A DNA stretch of 64,000 nt from Chthoniobacter flavus (GTDB lineage: Bacteria > Verrucomicrobiota > Verrucomicrobiia > Chthoniobacterales > Chthoniobacteraceae), in contig CAMAUX010000018.1 of assembly GCA_945861435.1 (NCBI GenBank), positions 29,078 to 93,077 on the forward strand, in the 5' to 3' direction. Below the pieces are notes generated by a model, which was not told where the DNA came from, did no database searches, and saw only the letters and a list, made by a program, of their open reading frames with translations. The position numbers and the translations under genes were made by a program. Below, piece by piece: positions 30,801 through 45,800 of the stretch (within the stretch, counting starts at the first letter, position 1; the number at the start of each line of letters is the position of its first letter).

Positions 30801-33800
30801 TGCCGACAACACCGTCACCCAGGCAATCCGGCTCGGGAGCGGAACAAACGTCTTCAACGCCAACACGATCACGATTGGTGGATCCGGCAACCGTGCGACG
30901 GGCACCTTGGATTTTCTATCCGAAACGGGAACGTTTCAGGTGCGTGCACTCGACGGTTCCGGCCGTGCCGCGATGAATGTTGGCAGTGGTGGCGCCTCCA
31001 CTGGATCGACCATTTCTGGCACCATCAATCTTTCCGGCCACAGCGTGGGTCTTCTCCTGAGCACCGTGGCGATTGGTGGCCGCAGCGCGGGCACCTCCGG
31101 GGGCGGCACGGGAAGCTTCACTTTTGACACCGGCACCCTCGATGCGACCACCGTCACTGTGGCATCCCGAACCGGCACCTCGCTCACGTCGGGTTCGGTG
31201 ACCGGCACCCTGACCCTGGGTGGTGGTGCCGCGACCATCGGCACGCTGAACACGGGCATCAACTCCGCGACCACCGCGACCTCAAGCGGGGCGTCGACCG
31301 CCACGCTGAACATCAGCGGCGCTGGAACGGCCGCCATGACCACTTGGAACATGGGCAGTCTTGGGACCACCCCCGGTGCCACGGCGCAGGTGGCTGGGGG
31401 TCCCCTACAGGTCACGGCCAATATCTCCGGCGGCACGACCACGGTGGGCACTCTGGTGATGAACGCGAACAGTTCTTCCGGAACCGGCACCAACAAGGCC
31501 TCGGCGGTGACGCTGAACCTCACTGGCGGAACGCTGACCGTGGGGCTTGGCGGTATCAGCATGGCAAACGCCTCAAACGCCAACGCCTCGGCCTCCAGCA
31601 CCATCAACATCACGGGCGGCACGCTCACGCTGGGCGCAGCGATCACCCGTGCCGGAGGCGTGGGTACCGAAAACACCACCCTGAACCTCGATGGTGGGAC
31701 GCTGGACATGGGCGGATTCGCGATCGGCTCAGCCGGTGCCCCCATCGGCTCCGGTTCTGGTTCGCTCATCTTTGCATCGGGCACTCTGCGCAACGTGGGG
31801 GCCATCAATGGCACGGGAGCCCTGACCAAGACCGGCATCGGCTCCTTGGTGCTTTCCGGGACCAACACCTATACGGGCGCCACGGTCGTCAACGGTGGCA
31901 CGCTTTCCGTCGCTCCCGGGGCACTTTCCAGCACCAGCGGCCTGCAGGTGGGCATCACAGGCAACGGCACCTTCGACCTCTATCAGGACGGCGCGGGCGC
32001 CACGACCACTCTGGCGTCGAATGCCGGCATCACGCTCGGGGGCGCCACCACCTCGGGTTCGCTCGGGTTCGAACTGGGCACCTCTTCCGACAGCATTGTG
32101 CTTTCCGGAACCGGTGCCGTGACGATCAATGCCGGAGGCGGGATCATCAACGTCAAGCCACTGGCTGGGTTCGGCGCAGGAACCTACAATCTCATCACGG
32201 GCGCCGCCTCCATCACAGGCACTCCTACGCCTGGGGTGGTTCCGGCGGGATATGGATACAGTTTTGCCAACACCGGCGGCGTGCTTTCCATTACCGCCAC
32301 TGCCGCCACCGGGACCAACTACTTCTGGTCGGGTGATGTGAATGGAAGCTGGAGCGGCTTTGGATCCTCCACCAACACCAACTGGTCCAATGCGGCGGGT
32401 TCCAACACCGATCCGGCTGCGTCGCCGGGCACCGGCCAGACGGTCAATTTTGGTGGAACGACATTTGGCGTTCAGAACTACAGCACCACGGTGGACAACA
32501 CATTTGCCGTCGCCGGACTGGCGTTCGCCGATACCCGCGGGAAATTAGGGGGAGCCTTTTCCCTAGGCGCTTCCTCAGGGGGTACTCTGCAAATCAACGG
32601 AACAACGAGCGCGATCTCCCTCGTGGCTGGCGCTCCCACGGGTTCCTCCATCAGCGTTCCGGTGATCCTAGGTGCGAACAACACTTGGACCGTCACCGAT
32701 GCGACCTCCACCTTCACCGTGAGCGGTGCGGTGAGTGAAACGGGGGGCGCGCGCAACCTGATTGCGGCGGGTGCGGGCACCCTCGTTCTCAGCGGGGCGA
32801 ACAGCTACACCGGTACCATGACGGTGAGCGCCTCGAGCGTCCTGAACATCCAGAACAACACGGCCCTGGGAACGACGGCTGGCAGTACTTCCGTGACCTC
32901 AGGCGGTGCCCTGCAGATCCAAGGCACGGGCCTCTCCATCGCCGAACCAATCTCCCTGAACGGCACGGGTGTGGGCGCGACGGGCGCGCTGCGCAACCTC
33001 AGCGGCAGCAACACGATCACGGGCTTGGTGACGCTGGCCACCTCTGGCGTGCGCATTAATTCCGATGCGGGGCTGCTGACCCTTGATGTGAGCAGCGGCG
33101 ACGCGATTTCAGGCACGGCCACCGCTTTGACGTTGGGCGGGGCCGGCAATGGCGTGATTGCGGACCCGATCGCGACCACCACCGGAACGCTCAACAAGGA
33201 TGGCGCCGGCATCTGGACATTGACCGGAGCCAATACCTACAACGGTCTCACCACCATCACCGGTGGCACGCTGCAGGTGGGCAATGGTGCCACCGGCAGC
33301 CTCAATGGCACCACGGGCACCGCGCTCACCTTCACAGACAGTGGTTCGTTCGTGGTCAGTGAAGCCTCGGGCGTCTCCCAAGGCATGGGCGCGCTGACGT
33401 TCACCAACGGCGATGGTGTCGTGCAGTCCATCAACAATGGCGGCACGAGCTCGCTGACCTTCGCCTCCCTGGCGGCGCGCGGTGCGGGCGCGACAGCGAA
33501 CTTCGTTCTCACCAACGGTGGCTCCTCGAACAAGATCGTCCTGACCAGCACCACCAATGCGCCTCTAACGACCGGTTCCAACAATCCGGGCTTCTTCTTC
33601 GGTGGCGGCAGTTATGCCCGGTACAGTGCGGCCAACGGGACTTTCCAGGCCGTGACTTACGGCACTGACAGCAATGCGCAGGCGGCAGTCGCTGGCGGTG
33701 TAACGCTCGGGTTCAATAACGCCGCTTTCGACGCGCAGATCACGGGCGCCGTAACGGCCCAGACATCCGCGGCAATCAACACGCTGAACATCAGCGGTAA

Positions 33801-36800
33801 TAACAACTTCACGCTGGCCTCCGGGGCGACGGTGACGGTGAACGGCATCCTCAAGAGCGGCAATGTGGCCGGCGGAGCCGTTATCTCAGGCGGCACCGGT
33901 ATCACGCCAGGGTCCGGAGCCGAAATGGTGATCCGCGCGGATGGCAGCAACGATTCTCTGCTGATCGCTACGCCGATTCTGGCCAACGTTGCGAACGTGC
34001 TCACGAAATCCGGCAGCGGCACGCTGATCCTTCAGTCCGCCAACACCTACACCGGTGCGACCAACGTGGATGGCGGCACGCTGCAACTGCGCAACCTGCT
34101 CGGCGCAGGGACCTCCGCGGGCGGCGTGGTGGTCCGCACGGGCGCGACCCTCAAGACGAGCCTGACCGGTACCTATGCGTCCGAAACGCTTTCGCTCAAC
34201 GGTGCGGGCGTGGGGGGCAATGGCGCGCTCATGGTGGATGTGACGTCCACTTGGTCGGGTGCGATTACATTTGCCACACCCACGACCGTCCACGTGGCGA
34301 CGGGGCAAACTTTCACAACCTCGGCGGCAAATGTGTTCACCGGTGCCGTCACCAAGAACGGTAACGGAATTTGGTCTCAGACAACTGCGAGTCCGACGGG
34401 GGCTGGGGGGGTGACCATCAACGGGGGCACTGTCCTGACGAATGCAGCCAGCGTTTCTTGGCCCGGTAATGTGGTCGTGAACAGTGGGTCCGCCTTCCAA
34501 GTCACCGGCAGCGGCACAAATGGCCTTGCTGATGGAAACATCTACACCATCAACATCGGCGGTGTCTTTGACTGGCAGGGGAGCGGTGCCACGGAAACCA
34601 TAGGCACGCTGTTGCTCAACGGTTCGGGCATCAATAACGCGGGTGCCTTGGTCAACAGCGCCGCCACAACCGGTGCCGTGTGGACCGCGACCAACGGCAT
34701 CATCCTGCAGTCGAACACGACCATCGGTGCCGCTGCGGGCGGCACCTTGCGGTTCCTCACGCCAATCACCAGCAACGGCTTCACGCTGACGAAGGAAGGC
34801 CCGGGCACCCTGACCAGCACCAATGTCACCACCGGCAGCACCGTCTTCGGTGCGGGCAGTATCGTCTTGAATGCGGGCACCTTGGCCTTGGTCCCTGGCA
34901 CGTCCGGTTCGCATGCCATGGTCGGGGCCAATCAGTTGCCTTCCACCACCTTCCAATATGGCAGCAGCACCGGAGCCGGCGGCAACCTCACCCTGACCAA
35001 GAACACCACCGCCCTTTCCTACACCGTGGGCAGCGCCTCGCCCTCCGGTTCGGTGCTGGTACGCGGTGGTCGCGGCACCTTGGTGATCCAGCCAACCGCA
35101 CTCGCCAATCTGGGCGCGGCATCGAATGAAAACTTCGTGGTCAACGGCCTGACCAGTGCGGCCAATGTCAGCGGCATCTACAACCCCTCGATCGTGGCTC
35201 AGACCGCCAACGTCGGCACCTTCGTGCGTTACAGCGCCACAGCCGCCAACGGGTTCGAGGATGCGGCCACGGCCACCTCCAGTTACACGACCCGCAGCAC
35301 GTCCTTCACGGGAGGAACCACGGAAGTCAACGACATCACTGGTGCCGCGACCATCACCACCGCTGCAGGCTACGCGCTGCGCGTGGGCGCGGTCACCGCG
35401 ACCCTGAGCGGCACGGTGACTCTCGGTAACGGCAGCGGCCAAGCCGGTCTCATCCTCAACTCCACCGCCACCGCATCCACCATCACCGGTGGCACGGCGC
35501 TCGCCTTTGGTGGGGCGGAAGGCGTGCTCTTCACCGCAACATCGGGTGCAGGCGCCGGCACCATCGCCAGTGCCATCACGGGCAGCGCGGGCATCACCAA
35601 GTTCGGCCCCGGATCGTTGATCCTGAGCGGGGTGAACACCTTCACCGGAGGCCTGAACCTCAACCAAGGCACCCTCAACATCCAGAGCACCACGGCGCTC
35701 GGCGCCACCGCCAGTGCGCTCAGCATCTTCGCCGGCACCACCGTCGACACGCTTGCGGCGGGCATCACCAACGCCAACAACAACGCCGTCAACATCCTTG
35801 GCGACTTCACCTTCGCCGGCACGGGCTCCCTCAACCTTGGCACGGGTGTCGTTGCCATGACCGGCAGTCGCACGATCACTGCCAACACCGCTGCCAGCAT
35901 TCTGACACTGGGCGGTGCCATCACCGGTAGCGGCATCCTGACAAAGGCGGGTACCGGTCAGTTGACCCTGTCCGGCAGCAACACGGCGCTTTCCGGCGGC
36001 GTCACCCTGTCGGCGGGTACGTTGAACGTGAACAACGCCAACGCACTTGGCTCTTCCGCGGGCACCTTCACGATCAACGGCGGGACGCTCAACAACACCT
36101 CGACGTCCTCGATCACCAATGCGGGAAACAATCCGATCCTCATCGGGGCCTCGTTCACTTACACCGGCACTCAGGCCCTCGATCTCGGTAGCGGCGCGGT
36201 GACGATGACTGCCGCCACCACCCCGACCCTCACCGTCAGCGGCACCGGCATCACCTTCGGCGGCAGCCTGACTGAGAGTGGCTTTCTGACCGCGATCACC
36301 AAAGCCGGCGGCGGCGTCCTCACCCTTGGGGGAGCGGCCAATAATTTCAGCGGCGCTCTGACCATCGGTGCCGGTGCAGTCTCGCTCGGCAGCCTGTCCG
36401 ACGGCATCGGGTACGGCAATGTGGTGTTCAGCAACACCACCGCAAGCACCTATCTCCGATACGCGGGATCCACCGCTGCGCTGACCAATCGGAAGCTGAG
36501 CCTCTCCGCGGTCACGACGGGGTCTGTGACCCTCGATGCCTCCGGTAGCGGCGCTCTCACCTTCGGCGACACGGCGGCCATCGCGGTGGGCGGCGGTGCG
36601 AAGACCATCACCCTGCGCGGCAGCAACACTGGGAGCAACACCATTGCCGGCATCATCGCGAACAACTCCGGAACCAACACGACGGCATTGACAAAGCTCG
36701 ATCGCGGCCAGTGGGTGTTGACCAACAACAACACCTACACGGGTGCCACCACGATCAGCGCCGGCACATTGACCTTGGACGCCTCGGCAAACCCGAACAT

Positions 36801-39800
36801 CACCGCGGCCAACGGCATCATTGCCTCCACCAGCGCCCTCACTCTGGGCGGCGGCACGCTCAGCATCACGGGCGCCACCGCGGCCACCACGCAGACCTTC
36901 GCCTCCACCGCGCTTACCGCGAACACCATGAGCACCGTCTCTGCCACGGCCGGGGCCGGTGGTCTGACGGTCAACCTGGGAGCGATCACCCGCAACGCCG
37001 GTTCTGGTTTGAACATCAACCTGACCAGTTCACCCACGCTGAGTTACTCCGTGGGTGCCACCGGGTGGGCCAGCACCAATGGCCTCAATGTCTCCACCGC
37101 CACGGGCGCGGCTTTCATGACCTTGAACGGCACCGACTGGGCCAACGGGGTCACCGCTCCAGCGGCCGCCACCACCACGAACGACACCTTCACCGCGTCG
37201 ACGAACAACATCAGCGTCACCGCCTCCGGCACCTGGGCCGGGACGTCGCTGAACACGCTGCGCTTCAACACCGGCACACCGATGCTGACCATCACCGGCA
37301 CGAACTCGATTGCGGCTGGCGGCCTGCTCATCGGCAGCGGGGCGGGCGCGGTGAACTTCGGTGGCACGGGCAGCACGGGCACCGTCTCGGGCTCCGCCTT
37401 CACCACGGCCAGTGGGGAATTGAACCTCTTCAATTACAGCAGTTCCTCCGTGACCATCAACGCGGGCCTCATCAACAACGCCGCCGGGAGCAGCTACCTC
37501 GCCGCCTCTCCGGTGGGTGACATCCTCAATGTCTTCGGGACTGGCACCACCATTCTCAACGCAAGCCGCACCGCCTCCACCTTTGCCAACGCCTACACCG
37601 GCGGCACAAACATCTCCGGCTCCGCGACCCTTCAACTGGGCCAGCACAACGCCATCCCTTCCATCGTCAATCCTGGCAATGTGAACATCTCCGGCAGCGC
37701 CACCCTCGACCTCAACGGCAAGACCCAGATCCTCAACGGCCTCAACGGTGCGGGCATCGTCAACAACTCCACCGCCTCGGCGATCAATTTCGTCGTGGGC
37801 AACAACAACGCGGCCGGCGCCTTCTCCGGCACCATTCAGAACACCGGTGGCGGAGCCGTCACGCTGGTCAAGACTGGCACCGGCACCCTCACTCTGACCG
37901 GGCAGCAGCTCTTCACGGGCAACACCATCCTTGGCCGTGGAACGCTCACCCTCGACTACGCCGCTGCTTCGCTGAACATCACCGGCAACATGCTGCCTGC
38001 CACGGCGCTCACCATCGGTTCGGGCACTCTGACGGTGAACGGCTCCACGACAGGCAATGCGCAGAGCTTCAGCGGCACCACGGTGGCGGGAGGGGCGACC
38101 ATTACTACGACGGGCACGACCCCCGCGGTGACTCTTCAGCTGGGCGCGCTGACGAGGAATGCGGGCTCCGGTTTGGCGGTTCTTTTGGGAACGAGCCCGA
38201 CCGGATCCACCAACACCACCACGGCCAACACCGGCACTTCCATCCTCGGTGGCTGGGCGGTGCAGGGTGCGACGGTCCCGACCACATGGGCGGTCAGCGC
38301 AGGCAATGGAACCACGGCCGGTGCCATCACGGGATTGGCGACTTTCTTGACCACGACCACAGCCGGCAATACCGCCGCCAACTACCTCTCCACTTCCGAC
38401 GTGGATGTGACGAGCAGCCCGACGTTGGGTGGTGCCATCACCATCAACAGCCTGCGCTTCAACACTTCGGCTGCCAGCACGCTGACCCTCACGGGCACCA
38501 ACACCATCAGCACCGGCGGTATCCTCATCACCGCCACGGTGGGCAGCAACAACCAGACCATCGCGGGGGGCAGCCTCCAGACTGCGGACGGCGGCGAACT
38601 GATCATCAACAACTTCAACACCAACACGAATAAGACCCTCACGATCAGTTCCAACATCATCGCTAATACGGGATCAACCGCCGTCGAGCGCCTGACGATC
38701 AACGGCTCGCCGGCGGGCACCAGCGTGGTGTCGCTGACGGGGACCAACACCTTCGCCGGCCCGATCACCGTCAATAACGCAACGCTGACGATGGATGCCC
38801 AAGCCCGCTACGGCAGCGCCACGGGCCTGACGCTGGATGGGAGTACCGTCAACTGGGCACTCGGCACAGCGGGCACCACGCAGATGAATCTGGGAATCAC
38901 CCTCGGGCCGGGTGGCGGTACGCTCAACGCCAGCAATATCAACGGAACGACAAATATCGGTTCCTCCACCGCCATGGCGTTCACCGGGACCGGGCCACGC
39001 ACTCTCACGCTCGGCACCGCCGTGGCCAGTCGTATCGCGGTCCTGCCGATGGCGATCGGTGACGCAACGAGTGGCCCAACCGGCATCACCGTGACCACGG
39101 GCTCAGACACCATGTTCTGGAGGCTGAACGTGGCGAATTCCTATTCAGGTCCAACACGCATCAATCAGGGCATCCTCACTCTGAACAGCGCTACCGCAAT
39201 CGGCGGAGGCCTCACCAGTTCTGCTACGATTGGTAACATCACTTTCGCCGCCACCGGCACCAACCGGGCCATCCTCGAGACGAATACCACGGCCGGCACC
39301 ATCACCCGTTCCCTCGGTTACGGCCCTGGTCAGATCCACTGGGAAGGCAATGGGGGATTCAGCAACAGCACCGCAGCCACTCAGGTGGTCAACCTCGGTG
39401 GTGCCGGAGCCAAGTTGACATGGGGCGCGGGCGGGTTTGTGCCCACGGGGCAAATCTTGCAGTTCAATCACGCCGGCTCCTCCACCAACAGCGTCAATTC
39501 AGTGGGGGCCATTGACTTCCAGAACGCCATCGAGCTCGGCACTGCAGCCCGGACCATTGACGTGGGTGGTCTGAATTTTATTTCCGCCACTGCAGGCACT
39601 CTTGGTGCCATCCTGAGCGGCAACATCACCAGCGGCACAGGAGGCGGCCTTTTGAAGCAAGGCATCGGCACACTGCTGCTGACTGGATCAAACTCGGGCG
39701 GCCCGGCCACAGTCAATGTCACGGGCGGCAACCTCATCTTCGGCAGCGCGGGTGCCATACCGGGAGCCGGCGCCAATATCACCCTGTCCACCACGCCGGG

Positions 39801-42800
39801 CAACAATGCGGCCATCGGTCTTTTGGGCGACACGAATCCCATCAGCACGTTTGGCGCCCGGCTCGTCAATCCGACGACGGCCACCGCTGCCTTCCTCTTG
39901 GGAGCGGACAGCAGTGCGACGCTCGATTTCACCGGCTACACCAACATGCGGCTCGGCGCCTATTCGATCAGCACCCCGACGGGCACTCCCACCACTCCGG
40001 CCCGCGCGGTCACCTTGACCGGCAGCATCACCCCTTCCGGTAGCACCTACCGGTTTGGCGGGCAGGGAACCAACATCAGCAATACGGAAGCGATCGGCAC
40101 CTTGGTGCTCGGGGGCACGAACCAGCTTACGGGTGGCAATGCGGTGGACCTCAGCTCAGGCGGCCTCACCATCACAGCCACCAACAATGTCTCTGGCGCC
40201 ATCTCTGGCACGAACAACGGCATTGATGCGCTGATCTTGGGCATCGGCAGCGATGCCATCCTCGGAACCGGCGCGATGACTCTGGCCGCCAATAACACCT
40301 ACCGCTTTAGCGCGGTCAACGGCGACCACTCACTGAGCAACAACATCACCACCAGCGCCAATATTGTTCCCAATGCCGACGGTACCAACGATGGCATCTT
40401 GCGAAACGTCGCCACCGGCAACACGACCTATCTCGGCACGATCAATCTCAGCGCCACCACTCGCCTCTTCACGGGCCGGCTCGGCGGAGCCATCTTCCTG
40501 GGGGATGTAACGAACGGGACGGGCTTCTCCTACAATCAGACCGCTGGCGGTTACGCCAGTTTCCTGACCACGGCTGCCAACGGCGGCGTCGCCAAGACCT
40601 ACGCCGGAACGACCACGTTGGGTGACAACAACAATTACGTCATCGACTCCGTGAACTCGCTCGGCGCCAGCGGAAACGTCGTCATGGGCAGCATGAGCAT
40701 GATCGTTCAGCCCGGAACATCCTCGGTGACGGTGGACCGCATATTTGCCAATACCGCCGCCAAGAACCCGGGCTTCAACGTCCAGACCGGTTCCACGCTG
40801 ACGCTCTCCGGTGCATTCGGCGGATCCACCACCGGGATCTTCGTGAAACAAGGAGACGGCACCCTGATCATGTCCGGCGATGCCACCGCCGCGGTCGTCG
40901 GATCGACGGCGCCGCAACAGCTTCGTTCCGGCACTTGGATTTTGGATGCGGCGACCCGCGGGGCCTCCGTCTGGACCCCGAACATTCCTTTGGCCATCGG
41001 CCCTGCCAGTGCCACCACTTATTCCACGGGCGGGACTTTGCAGATCACCGGCACCTTCGCTCAGAGCTTCGGTGCGGTGACCGTGCAAAGAGCGGCCAAT
41101 CACATCAACCTGACTGGCGCGATGGCCCTGACCTTGGGCGCGATCACTCGCACCGCGGGCAGCACGTTGAACTTCTCCGTGCCCACTGGAACCGTGAACT
41201 ACGCGACCGCAGGAATCGCGGGTCTGGTCAACGGCGCGACCACTTGGAACAGCGACGACTGGGCTGCCGCCAGTGGAGCGAACATTTTTGCCCTCGGAAC
41301 GAACTCGACCAGCTACACGGCGCTGACCGGCACAGGCTCGGCACCGACGATCAGCGAAAACACGAGCGGCAATTACCTCGTCAGCAATGGCACGACCAAC
41401 GCCGTCACCATGGCGGCAGGCGGTGTGACCAATGCCAATACGCTCAAATTTGGCGACACGACTTCCGCACGCACTCTTGATATCGGCAGTGGCAACACCC
41501 TTCGCTTGGGATCTGGGTCGGCGACCACTGGCGTGACCGAGGCGGGAGGCATCCTCATCGCGTCTGGATCCCAAGCGGTGACAATCGGAAATTCCGGCGC
41601 CCCGGGCACACTGACCGCGGGGAGCGCGACGACGAATTCCGCAGGGGACCTCATCTTCATCAATAACTCGAGCAACACGCTGACGATCAACTCCGTCATT
41701 GCGAACAACACTGCAGCAGGCACGGGCACTTTGGGTGCGGTGGCGGTTTCTGGTTCCGGGGTTGTCGTCCTGGCGGGTGCCAACACTTGGACCACTGGGC
41801 CACTGGTCATCAACCGTGGTGGTGTTTTGGAAGTGGCGACGGTCAACAATGGCGCAGTAGCCGGCCCCCTCGGCCAAGCCACTGCCGCTTCCGGCAACAT
41901 CCTGCTGACCGGCGGCACCTTCCGTGCCAATCTCAGTGGCGACGGAGCCACCGATCGCGGCTTCACCGTGCAGGGCCGCAGCACCATCGAGGTGGGCGCC
42001 AACACCCTGACGATCAACAGCACCGTCCTCGGCATGGCCACTGAGCTGTTCCAATACGGCGTGCTCAACGCCGGCATCCTCCGGAAGACCGGATCCGGCA
42101 CCTTGGAACTCAAGGACCTCGCCGTGAATGCGAACAACGCCAATCTGGGCGTCGAAGTCGTTGCTGGCACCCTCCTTCTCAACAAGACCACCACGTCGGC
42201 GATTTCCGCCCTGGATCTGGCCACGACCGGTGGCGCTGCGCTGATCATTGGCAGCGCAGCTTCTGGAGCCGCACCGACTGTCAGGATCGGACTCGGCGGC
42301 ACTGCGGTCGCCGCAAACAACAACCAGATCTCCGACATCAGCTCCGTCGTCGTCAGGGGCGACAACACGGTCAAGGGCGTGCTGGACATGCTCGGCAACG
42401 TGGAAACCATTGACGGCCTCGCGGGCACCGGCACGGTGACCAACAGCGGGGGAGTCGCCTCCATCCTCACCGTCGGCGGTAATAACAGCGCCGGACTTTG
42501 GGCCTACGGACTCGCGGCAGCCGCTGCGGGAGTCAACGGCACCGGTCTCAATAATTTCGGCGGCGTTATTCAGGATGGCACGGGCACTCTGGCCCTGACG
42601 AAGACAGGATCAGGCACGCAGATCCTGTCCGGAAACAACACCTACTCCGGCGCGACGACTATCAGCGCGGGCACTTTGAAACTGGGTATCGCCAACGCGC
42701 TGCCCAGTGGTTCGGGCAAGGGGGATCTGAATATCGTGGGCAACAACGCGGGCGTCGCCGTCGGCGGCTCCGGTCTCGTCCTTGCGCCCGGCACGCTCGA

Positions 42801-45800
42801 CATGGGCGGTTATAATCAGGCCATCAACGGCCTGAACTCCTCCACCGGCGGCTTTGTGACAAATAATCCGGCGCTGGCCTGGAACGGCAGCGCCTGGGCG
42901 GTTGCGGCTGGGGTGCAGGGAGCGAAAGCCTTCACGCTCGGAAACAACAACGCCTCGGGCTCTTTCAACGGCGTCATCCAGGATGGCTTCAGCGTCGCCC
43001 CCGGCACCACCGCGACTGGTTACGTGGGCACCATCAATCTGGTGAAGACGGGCACCAACACCCAGACGCTTTCCGGTGCCAACACCTTCGGCGGTACCAC
43101 CGCGATCCAGAATGGCACACTCATCCTGACCGGTGGCGCCAACCGTCTTCCTGCCACCACGGCGGTCACGCTCGGCAACGGCAGCAACAGCGGCGTGCTC
43201 CAAATCGGCGGCGCCACCACGGTCACGCAGACCCTCGCCGGCCTGGCCACTGGCGGCATCGGCTCCGCCAACAAGGTCGTCGGCGGCAATGCAGCCAACT
43301 CGACCCTGATCCTCCACCAGACCGGGGCGTCGACCTACACGGGCGGCCTTGGTGGCGTAGGGACGAACGAGAACAACCTCAACTTCACTCTGGAAGGGAG
43401 CGGCACCCTGACGCTCTCCGGGAGCAACACACTCGCCGGCACCACGACAATCCAAGGCGGCAGCACTCTGGTGCTCGGCTCCAACTATGCCGGCTCGGGC
43501 GCTCTCGTCATCGGCGGGACGGGTTCCGGTATGCTGATTGGCACTGGCTTCACCGTGAGCGGCTCCACGACCGTGACTTCCAATGGAAGCATCGCGCTGG
43601 GCTCTTCCGCCGCGGCCTCGGACCTCGGCACACTGACATTTGCCAACGGGCTCAACCTCACCGGGGGCAGTCTCCTCTTCGGCCTCGGCAGCACCGGTGG
43701 CAGCGCTCCGCTCTCTGGCGACCTCATCAACGTGACCGGCGGCGGTTTCACGGTGACCGGCAGCGGCGTCATCACCCTTGCCGATTTTGGCGGCGCCAAC
43801 GGGGTGGCTCTGGGAACCTACGATCTCGTCAATTATTCGGGCACGACCCTCACCGGATTCGGCAGCCTCTCGCTGGCCAACAACGTGATTGGCGCGAACA
43901 ACTACGTCGCCACTCTGGTGCACGACACCGTGTCCAAGAGACTCCAGGTCCTCATCGATAACGCTCGCTTCTGGTCCGCCCAGACCAACGGCGTCTGGGA
44001 CATCAACACCACCGCCAACTGGACTCCCGGTCAGCGTTACTTCGAAGGCGACAAGGTCATCTTCGGCGACACCTTCCCGCCCGGCACCGCCCCGGGAACC
44101 ACGAGCGTGACCGTCAACACCACGATCACCCCGGGCGCCATCACCTTCCAGAATGCGGGCCTCCAATACGCATTCGAGGGTTCGGGCGCGATCAGCGGTT
44201 CCGCCTCCATCTCCAAGAGCGGCGCGGGGGCGGTGAGCATCAGCCTGAACAACAGCGCCTTCACCGGCAGCACCGGGATCAGCGCCGGATCGATTGAGAT
44301 GCGCCATGCCAACGCGCTGGGGTCCGGCAATCTCTCGGTCAGCGGCACCGGCGAACTCCGCCTGAGTGGCGGTATCGCGGTCGGCGCCAACCCGCTTTCG
44401 CTCAGGGGCACCGGAACGGGTAACGCCGGAGCCGTGCGCAACCTTTCCGGAAACAACAGCTATGCCGGGGCGATCACCCTCGGGGGAGATTCCCGAATCA
44501 ATTCGGACGCGGACACGCTCACCCTCACCGGTGGAATCATCAACGGCTCGAACAACCTCGTCTTGGGCGGCGCAGGGAATGTCACCGTCGCTGGTCTGTT
44601 CGGTAGTGGCTCGGGCACCCTGACGGTGGATGGCAGCGGTGTGGTGACGCTTTCCAACGCGGCGAACACCTCCACGGGGCGGACCTTCATCCAGAGTGGA
44701 ACCCTCAGCGTTGGCTGGATTGGCAGCGTTGGGGTGGCCGGCGGGCTGGGCACCCCGGCCGACGCCGCGGGAGGCACGATCGCCATCGGCAGCGGAACCG
44801 CCACCGGCACGCTTCGCTGGACCGGATCCTCCAACGAAAGCACCGACCGTGTGATCGAGCTTTCCGGCACCACGGGTGGCGCCGTGATCGAGGCTTCGGG
44901 CACGGGCGGGGCGGTCTTGACCATCGCATCGGCCCCAACCTTCAGCGGGGCTGGAAACAAGACCCTCACCCTTTCAGGCACCGGCGGCACAGTCGGCGCA
45001 CCCAATATTTTTGCAGCGGGCGCAGCTGATTCCGCTGGTTTTTCCACCAGCCTAGTCAAGGCGGGTTTAGGCGTGTGGCGCATGGATGGGGCGAGCTCGC
45101 ACACCGGGTCCACTTCCGTGAACGGGGGCACCCTGCTCATGGGCGCAGCGGACCTCCTCCCCGTGGCAGGCGTCACGCTCGGTAATGGCTCCTCTGTGGC
45201 GACGCTCCACTTGGGCGGCAACAACCAGACCTTCAACGGCATCACCTTCGGTGGCGCCTCCGCAAGTGGCGCGGCGCAGGGCGTCCTCGCGATCGGAGCG
45301 AGCGGCACCCTGACGCTCGGCGGCAATGTCACCTACGACGCCACCGGCAATCCGCTCGGTGCCGGCATCACCGGCGGCGGCACCGCCGTCATCGACCTGA
45401 ACGCGGCTGTCCGCACCTTCACGGTGGCCTCGAGCGTGGGCAGCGGCGGAGCCGATCTGGCCATCAGCGCGGTCATCGCCGACGCGGCCACCGGCGGTTC
45501 GCTGGTGAAGGCGGGTGCGGGCACCCTTGTGCTCACGGGGGCGAATACCTACGCCGGTGCCACTTCTGTGGACGGCGGCGTGCTCAGCGTTTCTCCCTCC
45601 GCCCTTGCATCCACCGCGGTCATCCACGTCGGCACGAGCTCGGGGGATGGCTCCTTGGACCTGTACGCGGATGCTTCCATCGCGGCTGCCACTCTGGCCA
45701 CGAACGCGAACTTGAATGTCGGGGGCGGCACCAACGTCGGATCTCTCGGATTCAACCTCAGTGGCTCCAGCGGCGACCGCATCAACCTCGCCGGCACCGG

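Noticed and set aside
33886..35667. 593-residue minus-strand frame, with similar ones at 40330-42054 and 42610-44307
   Set aside because: Same shadow effect opposite the first giant gene; Arg/Gly/Asp/Ala-rich without domains.
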